12,689 nt of DNA from an uncultured Actinomycetes bacterium (GTDB taxonomy: Bacteria; Actinomycetota; Acidimicrobiia; IMCC26256; PALSA-555), in contig CALEYV010000127.1 of assembly GCA_937927875.1 (NCBI GenBank), positions 1 through 12,689 on the forward strand, written 5' to 3'. Below the pieces are notes generated by a model. It ran no database searches, was not told the origin of the DNA, and saw nothing but the letters and a program-made list of their open reading frames with translations. How positions within the stretch are numbered: position 1 is the stretch's first letter; every line of letters starts with the position of its first letter. The position numbers and the translations under genes were made by a program. Shown here piece by piece: positions 6,293 through 12,689 of this stretch.

Positions 6293-7581
6293 CGGACCTC
6301 ACGATCGCGGGGCCGGCGCCACTCCGGGGCCGGCTCCGCGTCCCCGGCGACAAGAGCATCTCCCACCGGGCGCTGCAGTTCGCCGCCCTCGCGCCCGGCG
6401 TCAGCCGGGTCTCGCACCTCGCCGACGGCGACGACGTCGCCCGCACACGGGCCGCGCTCGCCGCCCTCGGCGTGCCGATCGCCGACGACGGCCCGCAGGT
6501 GCGCGTCACCGGCGCCGGCGTCGACGCCTTCCGGGCTCCGGCCCGCCCGCTCGACTGCGGCAACTCCGGCACCACCCTGCGGACCACCGCCGGGCTCGTC
6601 GCGGGCCGGCCCTTCCTCACCGTGCTCACCGGCGACGAGAGCCTCGTCCAGCGGCCGATGCTGCGGGTCGTCGAGCCGCTGCGCGCGATGGGGGCGACGA
6701 TCGACGGTCGCGACGGCGGGCAGCTCGCGCCGCTCGAGATCCAGGGCGGCTCGCTCGTCGGCTGCCGGCACGAGATCTCCGTCGCGAGCGCGCAGGTGAA
6801 GACGGCGCTCCTGCTGGCCGGCCTGCAGGCCGCCGGCACCACCGAGGTGGTCGAGCCGGCGCTGAGCCGCGACCACAGCGAGCGGATGCTCGCCGCGCTG
6901 GGCGCACCGGTGACGCGCCCGGGCCCGACCACGGTCCGGGTGACGGCCGGCGCGCCCCGGGCCTTCGAGCTCGACGTCCCCGGCGACCCGTCCTCGGCCG
7001 CGTTCTTCGTGGTCGCGGCCGTCGTGACGCCCGGCTCCGAGCTCGTGCTCGAGGATGTCGCGCTGAACCCGACCCGGATCGGCTTCGTCGACGTGCTCAC
7101 CCGCATGGGCGCGCCGGTGCAGGCGCGGGTCGTCGAGGAGCGGCTGGGCGAGCCGGTGGGGGAGCTCACGGCGCGAGCGGGCCCGCTCACCGGCACCGTC
7201 GTCGGCGCCGACGAGGTCCCGCGGCTGCTCGACGAGGTGCCGGCGCTGGCGGTGGCGGCCGCGTTCGCCGACGGCGTCACCGAGTTCGACGGCGTCGCCG
7301 AGCTGCGCGTGAAGGAGAGCGACCGCGTCGCGGCGCTCGAGCAGGAGCTGGGCCGGCTCGGGGTCGGCGCCGAGGCCCAGGAGAGCCGGCTCGTCGTGCG
7401 GGGCGGGCAGCCGCGCCCGGCCGCGCTGCACAGCCACGGCGACCACCGGATCGCCATGGCCGCCGCGGTGGCGGCCAACGCGATGGACGGTTCCTCCACC
7501 GTGGGAGGCTGGTCGGCCGTGGGCGCCTCGTACCCCCGGTTCGCCAACGACCTGGCCGCGCTGACCGGAACCGCGCCATGA
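6289..7581 (+). CDS. aroA: 3-phosphoshikimate 1-carboxyvinyltransferase (EPSP synthase)
   Basis: AroA condenses shikimate-3-phosphate with phosphoenolpyruvate to EPSP, the penultimate step to chorismate. The 430-residue protein has the N-terminal VPGDKSISHRAL motif (Lys22, Arg27), GNSGTTLR at 91-98, RVKESDR at 340-346 and HGDHRIAMA from 383. Within GNSGTTLRTT, the glycine matching E. coli Gly96 is kept, while the position matching Pro101 is Thr. This resembles Bacillus-type sequences more than the classic class I motif; glyphosate response cannot be read from this alone. The GTG at 6289 is chosen because it overlaps the tyrA stop (GTGA) and immediately precedes the conserved start; the open frame from 5617 is a shadow of tyrA. 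Its stop overlaps cmk as ATGA. Confidence 0.96.
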   Translation: MTDLTIAGPAPLRGRLRVPGDKSISHRALQFAALAPGVSRVSHLADGDDVARTRAALAALGVPIADDGPQVRVTGAGVDAFRAPARPLDCGNSGTTLRTTAGLVAGRPFLTVLTGDESLVQRPMLRVVEPLRAMGATIDGRDGGQLAPLEIQGGSLVGCRHEISVASAQVKTALLLAGLQAAGTTEVVEPALSRDHSERMLAALGAPVTRPGPTTVRVTAGAPRAFELDVPGDPSSAAFFVVAAVVTPGSELVLEDVALNPTRIGFVDVLTRMGAPVQARVVEERLGEPVGELTARAGPLTGTVVGADEVPRLLDEVPALAVAAAFADGVTEFDGVAELRVKESDRVAALEQELGRLGVGAEAQESRLVVRGGQPRPAALHSHGDHRIAMAAAVAANAMDGSSTVGGWSAVGASYPRFANDLAALTGTAP

Positions 7582-8243
7582 CGGACGTGATCGCCATCGA
7601 CGGCCCGTCGGGGGCGGGCAAGTCGACCGTCGCGCGCGGGGTCGCGGCCGAGCTCGGCGTGTCGGTGCTCGACACCGGCGCCATGTATCGGGCCGTGACG
7701 CTCGCGGTGCTGGAGGCGGGCGTCGACCCGACCGACGGTGCCGCGGCGGCCGGCGTGGCGAGGCGGGCCCGCATCGACCAGCGGGGCCGGACGACGCAGC
7801 TCGACGGCCGCGACGTGAGCCGCGAGATCCGCGGCCCCGACGTCACCGCCGCGGTGTCCACCGTCTCCGCCCACCCCGCGGTCCGCTCGGTGCTGGTCGA
7901 GCGGCAGCGGGCGTGGGCGGACGCCGCCGGCGGCGGCGTGGTCGAGGGCCGCGACATCGGGACCGTCGTGTTCCCCGACGCGGCGGTGAAGGCGTTCCTC
8001 ACCGCCAGCGAGGAGGAGCGGGCCCGTCGCCGCCACGAGGAAGCCACCGGGCCCGACGGGACGACCGTCGACGCGGTGCGGGCCGCCATCGACCGGCGGG
8101 ACCGGCTCGACTCCACCCGGGCGGTGTCGCCGCTGGTCGCCGCGCCCGACGCGCTGCAGATCGACACCACCCACCGCCCGGTCGACGACGTGGTCCGCGA
8201 GATCGTCGACGCCTACCGGGCCAAGACCGGCGCCCCGCGATGA
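7578..8243 (+). CDS. cmk: Cytidylate kinase
   Basis: Cmk phosphorylates CMP and dCMP with ATP to the diphosphates. The 221-residue protein has a P-loop GPSGAGKS (9-16), the DTGAMYRA segment that helps form the CMP site, EGRDIGTVVFPDA, and the RRDRLDSTRAVSPL lid and binding region near the C-terminus. Length is usual for bacterial Cmk. The start codon is inside an ATGA overlap with aroA, and its own stop overlaps plsC in the same manner. In many actinobacteria cmk sits close to der; here plsC, ispH and the DUF512 gene lie between them. Confidence 0.96.
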   Translation: MTDVIAIDGPSGAGKSTVARGVAAELGVSVLDTGAMYRAVTLAVLEAGVDPTDGAAAAGVARRARIDQRGRTTQLDGRDVSREIRGPDVTAAVSTVSAHPAVRSVLVERQRAWADAAGGGVVEGRDIGTVVFPDAAVKAFLTASEEERARRRHEEATGPDGTTVDAVRAAIDRRDRLDSTRAVSPLVAAPDALQIDTTHRPVDDVVREIVDAYRAKTGAPR

Positions 8244-8905
8244 TCTTCTGGCGGCTCGTCCGCACGGTCGTGCTGGCGCTGTGCCGGTTGCTGTTCCGGG
8301 TCCGCATCGTCGGCCGGGAGCACGTCCCCGCGACGGGCGCGTTCATCCTCGCCCCGTCGCACCGCTCGATCCTCGACGTGCCGTTCGCGGTGTTCGTCAC
8401 CCGGCGGCGGGTCCGGTTCCTCGCCAAGCAGGAGCTGTTCTCGTCCCGCCTCGGCGCGCTGCTCTTCCCGCCCCTCGGCGGCATCCCGGTCGAGCGCGGC
8501 ACCACCGACCGGGCCGCGCTCCGGGCCGCCGACGAGGTGCTCGTCGAGGGGGAGCCGCTGGCGATCTTCCCCGAGGGGACCCGCCGCCGCGGCCCCGTCC
8601 TCGGCGACCTCTTCCACGGCGCGGCCTACCTCGCGCTGCGGCGCCAGGTGCCGATCGTCCCGGTCGGGATCGGCGGCAGCGAGGAGATCCTCCCCAGTGG
8701 CCACGTCGTGCCGCGACCGCACCGGGTCGTGGTCGTGATCGGCGAGCCGGTCGAGCCGCCCGCCGGCGCCACCGCCCGTCGCCGCTCCGACGTGCTGGCG
8801 CTCACCGAGGCGACGCGCGAGCGGGTGCAGGCGGTCTTCGACGAGGCGCGGGTCCGGGCCGGGACCGCGGCGCCGCTAGCCGGCGAGGTTCGCGAGCGCG
8901 CATGA
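8240..8905 (+). CDS. plsC: 1-acyl-sn-glycerol-3-phosphate acyltransferase family protein
   Basis: PlsC-type enzymes transfer an acyl chain to the sn-2 position of lysophosphatidic acid at the inner membrane, making phosphatidic acid. The 221-residue protein begins with a short hydrophobic segment (about 3-20) that may anchor it. It carries the HX4D catalytic motif (His41 to Asp46 in SHRSILD), block II GGIPVERG (80-87), and block III FPEGTRR (110-116), plus the VPIVPVGIGG block. The first ATG at 8240 lies in an ATGA overlap with cmk; the longer open frame from 7913 is a shadow over cmk. The C-terminal tail is Ala/Arg-rich, and its last 30 bases overlap the end of ispH on the other strand. Other acyl acceptors are possible within the family. 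Confidence 0.92.
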   Translation: MIFWRLVRTVVLALCRLLFRVRIVGREHVPATGAFILAPSHRSILDVPFAVFVTRRRVRFLAKQELFSSRLGALLFPPLGGIPVERGTTDRAALRAADEVLVEGEPLAIFPEGTRRRGPVLGDLFHGAAYLALRRQVPIVPVGIGGSEEILPSGHVVPRPHRVVVVIGEPVEPPAGATARRRSDVLALTEATRERVQAVFDEARVRAGTAAPLAGEVRERA

Positions 8906-9940
8906 CGCGTCGGCCGACCGGTCCTCGGCCAGCGGGCCACCGAGGGCCTCGGCGGCGGCCACCGAGCCGCCGACCGCCAGCGCGCCGATGGCGTCGAGGG
9001 CCGGCAGCAGGTCGCGCAGCTCCCGCGGCGGCGGGAAGTACTCGCCCTCCTCGGTCACGAACACCGGCGTCACGCCACGCGTCGGCGCGAGCCGGTCGAC
9101 GACCGCCCGCACCAGGTCCTCGGGGGCGCTCGCGCCCGCGGTGACGCCCACGACGGTGGCGCCGCCGAGCGCCGCCACGTCGAGCTCGTCGGGGCCGTCG
9201 ACCCGGACCACCAGCGGGCAGCCGGCGTCGGTGGCGACCTTTGTCAGCGCGACGGTGTTCGAGGAGTTGGCGCTGCCGATGACGACGACGGCGTCGGCGC
9301 GGGACGCCACGACCCGCAGCGCGGCCTGGCGGTTCGTCGTCGCGAAGCACAGGTCGTCGCGCGTCGCCGTCCAGAGGCTCGGGAACCGCGCCTGGGCCTT
9401 CCCCATGATCCCCTCCCAGTCGTGGAGGGCGAGCGTGGTCTGGGCGAGGAGCGCCACCGGGTCCCCGTCGGCGACGCCGGCGAGGGCGGGCTCGAGGTCC
9501 TCGTCGTGCTCGACGAGCCGGATCGCGTCCGGCGCCACCGCCAGCGTGCCGACCGCCTCGTCGTGGCCGGCGTGCCCGACGTAGAGCACCGTGTAGCCCT
9601 TCGCGGCCCGCACCCGCGCCTCGTGGTGGACCTTCGTCACCAGCGGGCACACCGCGTTCACGACGAACCGTCCCTGCTCCCGCGCCGCGCGCACGACCTC
9701 GGGCGCGGAGCCGTGCGCCGACAGCATGAGCGGCACCCGGGGCGGGACCTCGTCGATCTCGTCGACGAACACGACGCCGAGCTGGCGGAAGCGGTCGACG
9801 ACGAGCCGGTTGTGGACGATCTCGTGGTAGCAGTAGACGGGCGGGTCGAAGATCCGCACCATCCACGCCAGCGCCTTGATCGCCATCTCGACGCCGGCGC
9901 AGAAGCCGCGCGGCTCGGCGAGCAGGACCTCCTCGACCAC
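8876..9940 (-). CDS. ispH: 4-hydroxy-3-methylbut-2-enyl diphosphate reductase
   Basis: IspH (LytB) is the iron-sulphur enzyme that makes IPP and DMAPP in the last step of the MEP pathway. All three cluster cysteines are present: Cys14 in PRGFCAGV, Cys98 in NAVCPLVTKVH and Cys198 in DDLCFATTNRQ. Substrate-binding residues also match: His43, His76, His126, Glu128 (GHDEAVGT), the QTT at 167-169 and the SSN at 226-228. At 354 residues it is longer than E. coli IspH (316), with an Ala-rich C-terminal extension of about 30 residues that overlaps the end of plsC. The GTG at 9940 lies 6 bases after a -10 box and directly before the conserved start. It is transcribed alone, divergent from the DUF512 gene. 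Its presence implies that the organism uses the MEP route. Confidence 0.96.
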   Translation of the reverse strand: MVEEVLLAEPRGFCAGVEMAIKALAWMVRIFDPPVYCYHEIVHNRLVVDRFRQLGVVFVDEIDEVPPRVPLMLSAHGSAPEVVRAAREQGRFVVNAVCPLVTKVHHEARVRAAKGYTVLYVGHAGHDEAVGTLAVAPDAIRLVEHDEDLEPALAGVADGDPVALLAQTTLALHDWEGIMGKAQARFPSLWTATRDDLCFATTNRQAALRVVASRADAVVVIGSANSSNTVALTKVATDAGCPLVVRVDGPDELDVAALGGATVVGVTAGASAPEDLVRAVVDRLAPTRGVTPVFVTEEGEYFPPPRELRDLLPALDAIGALAVGGSVAAAEALGGPLAEDRSADASCALANLAG

Positions 9941-9952
9941 GCGCCGAGGCTA
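9941..9952 (-). promoter_or_regulatory. -10 box and leaderless-type promoter for ispH
   Basis: On the minus strand, TAGCCT (9952 to 9947) is followed by a 6-base spacer (CGGCGC) and the GTG at 9940. The spacing is the same as for the TraR/DksA-like and DUF512 genes. No Shine-Dalgarno or -35 is visible. Confidence 0.6.
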
Positions 9953-9972
9953 CCGGCGCTCCTGACCGCCCC

Positions 9973-9984
9973 TACACTCGAGCC
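9973..9984 (+). promoter_or_regulatory. -10 box and leaderless-type promoter for the DUF512-der unit
   Basis: TACACT at 9973-9978 fits TANNNT, with a 6-base spacer (CGAGCC) to the ATG at 9985. Only 20 bases separate it from the opposing ispH -10 box, so the two polymerase footprints must overlap. No -35 hexamer is clear at the expected distance. Confidence 0.6.
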
Positions 9985-11358
9985 ATGACCGCCGCACGCG
10001 TGGTGGCGGTCGCGCCCGGCTCGCCCGCGGCAGCCGCTGGCGTCGTCCCCGGCGACGAGCTCCTCGCGGTGAACGGCGAGGCGGTCCGCGACGTCATCCG
10101 CTACCAGCTCCAGGCCGACGAGCCGCTCGTCGAGCTCGACCTGCGCCACGGCGGGCTCGAGCGCAGCCTCGTCGTCGAGAAGCCGGCCGGCGCGCCGCTC
10201 GGCGTCGAGCTGGCCTCGGCCGTGTTCGACCGGGTGCGCACCTGCGACAACCACTGCCCGTTCTGCTTCATCTTCCAGCTGCCGGAGGGGATGCGGCGCA
10301 GCCTCTACCAGCGCGACGACGACTACCGGCTCTCCTTCCTGTACGGGAACTTCACGACCCTCACCCGGTTCACCGAGGCCGACCTCGAGCGGGTCGTCAC
10401 CGAGAAGCTCGGCCCGCTCTACGTGAGCATCCACGCCACCGACCCCGACCTGCGGGCCCGGCTGCTGCGGAACCGCCGCGGCGCCACCAGCCTGCGCTGG
10501 CTCGCCGCCCTCCTCGACGCCGGCGTCACCGTGCACGGCCAGGTCGTGGTGTGCCCGGGCGTCAATGATGGCGACGCGCTCGACGACACCCTCCTCGGCG
10601 TCCTCGACCGCTACCCGCGCCTCGCCACCGTCGCGGTGGTCCCGGTCGGCGTCGCCGCCCACTCGCGCGAGCCCAGCCTGCGCCCGCACACGCAGGCCGA
10701 CGCGGCGCGGGTCCTCGACCAGGTGGACGCGTGGCAGCGCCGCTTCACGGACGCGCTCGGCCGCCGGCTCGTCTACGGCGCCGACGAGTACTACCTGCTC
10801 GCCGGCCGGGCGTTCCCCGACGCCGGGACGTACGACGGCTGCGCCGACCAGCACGAGAACGGGGTCGGCCTGGCCCGCACCTTCCTCGCCGACGTCGAAC
10901 GGGCGCTGGCCGGCGACGACCGGCGGGGCCGGGGAACCCGGTCCGGGTTCTTCGCCTGGGTCGACGGCGCGCCCGCCGACGGCTACCGGGCGCCGCGCGC
11001 GACCGTGCCGATGCCACCGGCGCGCCGCGACGCGCCGGTGGCGATCGTGACGGGGGAGTACGGGGCCTCGGTCCTGGAGCCGCTCGTGCCGCGGCTGACC
11101 GACCGGGCCGGCGTGCCGGTGCGGCTGGTCCCGGTCGAGAACCGCTTCTTCGGCGGCAACATCGCGGTGACGGGGCTGCTCACCGGGGCAGACGTCGCGA
11201 CGGCGCTCGCGTCGGAGCCCGCCGACCATCGCTACCTGCTCCCGGACGTGGTCCTCTCGCGGGACCGTTTCCTCGACGACCGCTCGGTGGACGACCTGCC
11301 GCGCCCGGTCGAGGTGGTGCCGACCGACGGCGCGTCGCTCGTGGCGGCCCTGTCATGA
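9985..11358 (+). CDS. PDZ / radical-SAM-like / DUF512 protein of unknown function
   Basis: This 457-residue protein belongs to the DUF512 family, found in clostridia, cyanobacteria and some actinobacteria. An N-terminal PDZ-like domain (about 1-60, with the loop APGSPAAAAGVVPGDELLAV) precedes a radical-SAM-like core. The core has cysteines at 87, 91 and 94 in CDNHCPFCF, the Cx3Cx2C spacing that binds a [4Fe-4S] cluster in radical SAM enzymes, followed by FIFQLPEGMRRSLYQRDDDY and FLYGNFTTLTRF. The C-terminal DUF512 domain includes a DQHENGVGL segment and NRFFGGNIAVTGLLTG. The reaction and substrate are unknown; the radical SAM assignment is inferred from the cysteine motif. It has its own promoter and overlaps der in ATGA, which suggests a role linked to Der, hence perhaps to ribosome assembly; that link is inference from context. 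Confidence 0.9.
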   Translation: MTAARVVAVAPGSPAAAAGVVPGDELLAVNGEAVRDVIRYQLQADEPLVELDLRHGGLERSLVVEKPAGAPLGVELASAVFDRVRTCDNHCPFCFIFQLPEGMRRSLYQRDDDYRLSFLYGNFTTLTRFTEADLERVVTEKLGPLYVSIHATDPDLRARLLRNRRGATSLRWLAALLDAGVTVHGQVVVCPGVNDGDALDDTLLGVLDRYPRLATVAVVPVGVAAHSREPSLRPHTQADAARVLDQVDAWQRRFTDALGRRLVYGADEYYLLAGRAFPDAGTYDGCADQHENGVGLARTFLADVERALAGDDRRGRGTRSGFFAWVDGAPADGYRAPRATVPMPPARRDAPVAIVTGEYGASVLEPLVPRLTDRAGVPVRLVPVENRFFGGNIAVTGLLTGADVATALASEPADHRYLLPDVVLSRDRFLDDRSVDDLPRPVEVVPTDGASLVAALS

Positions 11359-12683
11359 GCGTGCCCTCGGTGGCGGTGATCGGGCGCCCGAACGTCGGGA
11401 AGTCCACCCTCGTGAACCGGCTCGTCGGTGGCCGGCGGGCGATCGTCGAGGAGCAGCCCGGCGTCACCCGCGACCGCAAGGAGCTGCTGGCGGACTGGCG
11501 GGGCCGGCAGTTCCGCATCGTCGACACCGGCGGGTGGCTGCCGCCCCACGCCGAGGACGACGGCTCGCGCGCGCTGGCGCGGGCGGTGAGCGCCCAGGCC
11601 GAGCGGGCCATGGCCGACGCCGACGTGCTCCTGCTGGTACTCGACACCAGCGTCGGCATCACCGAGGAGGACGCCGGGGTGGCGCGCCTGCTGCAGCGGA
11701 GCGCCAAGCCGGTGCTGGTGGTGGCCAACAAGGTCGACGACGAGCGCCGGGAGGCCGACGCGTGGTCGTTCACGAAGCTCGGGCTCGGCGAGCCGATCCC
11801 GGTGAGCGCGCTGCACGGCCGGCGCAGCGGCGACCTGCTCGACGCCGTCGTCGAGCGCCTGCCCGCGGCGGCGGAGCCGGGCCCCGACGAGGACCGGCCG
11901 TTCTCGGTCGCGATCGTCGGACGGCCGAACGTCGGCAAGTCGACGCTGTTCAACCGGCTGGTCGGCGACGAGCGGGTGATCGTCCACGACGAGCCCGGCA
12001 CCACCCGCGACGCGGTCGACACGATCGTCGACACGCCCGAGGGCCCGCTGCGGTTCGTCGACACCGCCGGGCTGCGCCGCCGGAGCCGGGTCGAGGAGCC
12101 GACCGAGTACTACGGGAACGTGCGCGCGCTCGAGGCGGTCGACCGGGCCGACGCGGCCCTCCTCGTCGTCGACGCCGGCACCGGGGTGACCCACCAGGAC
12201 CAGCGGCTGGCGGAGCGGGTCGACGCGGCCGGCACCGCGATCGTCGTCGTGCTGAACAAGTGGGACCTGCTCGACGGCGACGCCGGGCGCCGGCGGGAGG
12301 CGCTCGAGGACGTCGGCGACCGGCTCGGGTTCCTCGGCTACGCGCCGGTGCTGAAGGCGTCCGCCCTCACCGGTCGCAGCCTCACCCGGATCCTGCCCGC
12401 GCTGCGCGAGGCCGAGGCCGCCTACCGCCGGCGGGTGCCGACCGCGGCGCTGAACCGGGTGATCGCCGACGCCCAGGCCGCCCAGCCGTCACCGCTGGTG
12501 CGGGGCCGCCGGCCGCGCATCCTCTACGCGACCCAGGGCGCCACCGAGCCGCCGACCGTCACCCTGTTCGCGACCGACGCCCTGCCTCCCACCTACCTGC
12601 GGTACGTCGAGCGCCGGATCCGGGAGGCGTTCCGGCTCGGGCCGGCGCCGCTCAAGGTCCGGGTCCGCCGCCGGGGCGGGTAG
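11355..12683 (+). CDS. der: Ribosome assembly GTPase Der (EngA)
   Basis: Der is an essential GTPase with two tandem G domains that acts in 50S subunit maturation. The 442-residue protein shows both complete G domains: the first with GRPNVGKS (10-17), DTGG (57-60), NKVD (125-128) and SAL (151-153); the second with GRPNVGKS (189-196), DTAG (236-239), NKWD (301-304) and SAL (336-338). A C-terminal KH-like domain follows (about 350-440), ending in the basic run VRVRRRGG. Length is typical. The ATG at 11355 is in an ATGA overlap with the DUF512 gene and directly precedes the first beta strand; the open frame from 10731 is a shadow. The TAG stop leaves 6 bases to the window end, so any downstream partner is not seen. 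Confidence 0.97.
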   Translation: MSVPSVAVIGRPNVGKSTLVNRLVGGRRAIVEEQPGVTRDRKELLADWRGRQFRIVDTGGWLPPHAEDDGSRALARAVSAQAERAMADADVLLLVLDTSVGITEEDAGVARLLQRSAKPVLVVANKVDDERREADAWSFTKLGLGEPIPVSALHGRRSGDLLDAVVERLPAAAEPGPDEDRPFSVAIVGRPNVGKSTLFNRLVGDERVIVHDEPGTTRDAVDTIVDTPEGPLRFVDTAGLRRRSRVEEPTEYYGNVRALEAVDRADAALLVVDAGTGVTHQDQRLAERVDAAGTAIVVVLNKWDLLDGDAGRRREALEDVGDRLGFLGYAPVLKASALTGRSLTRILPALREAEAAYRRRVPTAALNRVIADAQAAQPSPLVRGRRPRILYATQGATEPPTVTLFATDALPPTYLRYVERRIREAFRLGPAPLKVRVRRRGG

Positions 12684-12689
12684 CCGGGG

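Noticed and set aside
6559..6590. Glyphosate-tolerant AroA based on the GNSGTTLRTT motif
   Set aside because: The Gly96-equivalent is retained and the Pro101-equivalent differs, but this pattern also occurs in ordinary Bacillus-type enzymes as I recall. Tolerance cannot be claimed from it.
6249..8174. 641-residue minus-strand open frame over aroA and cmk
   Set aside because: It is a shadow of two well-supported genes: low-complexity Ser/Arg/Ala-rich sequence, with no promoter box before its start.
1..12689. tRNA, rRNA, riboswitch, CRISPR or insertion-sequence features
   Set aside because: The intergenic gaps are at most about 57 bases and none holds a tRNA-like or array-like pattern. No transposase-like protein or terminal repeats were seen.

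Overview
This is a very compact, high-GC stretch of bacterial chromosome with GC-ending codons throughout and fifteen core-type genes. Almost no sequence is left over: the longest gaps are about 40 to 57 bases. High GC, TANNNT promoter boxes, frequent GTG/TTG starts and the gene content suggest an actinomycete, possibly Acidimicrobiia; the class is an inference. I see no mobile elements, RNA genes, CRISPR arrays or signs of recent transfer.

Layout by inferred transcription unit. (1) 57-1576, plus: TraR/DksA-like zinc-finger protein, site-2 (M50) protease, small HD-domain protein. (2) 2571-1582, minus: trpS, running tail-to-tail into unit 1. (3) 2628-4804, plus, divergent from trpS: scpA, scpB, rluB-type pseudouridine synthase. 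(4) 4845-8905, plus: aroH, tyrA, aroA, cmk, plsC. (5) 9940-8876, minus: ispH, whose end overlaps the end of plsC by 30 bases. (6) 9985-12683, plus, divergent from ispH: a PDZ/radical-SAM-like/DUF512 protein and der.

Functionally the window joins translation (trpS, rluB, der), chromosome segregation (scpAB, which work with SMC), aromatic amino-acid synthesis (aroA makes EPSP, the precursor of chorismate; aroH turns chorismate into prephenate; tyrA takes prephenate towards tyrosine), nucleotide and lipid precursors (cmk, plsC) and isoprenoid precursors (ispH, last step of the MEP pathway).

The most distinctive signal is in the gene starts rather than in any one gene. All six genes that head a unit have a TANNNT box 6 to 9 bases before the start codon, which would place the transcript start at or within about three bases of the start codon (leaderless mRNA). 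All nine internal genes begin in a 4-base stop/start overlap or 3 bases after the previous stop, with no clear Shine-Dalgarno sequence. The least understood product is the DUF512 protein, whose start-stop overlap with der suggests a shared role. I found no wholly new multi-gene system here; most of the window is conserved housekeeping.
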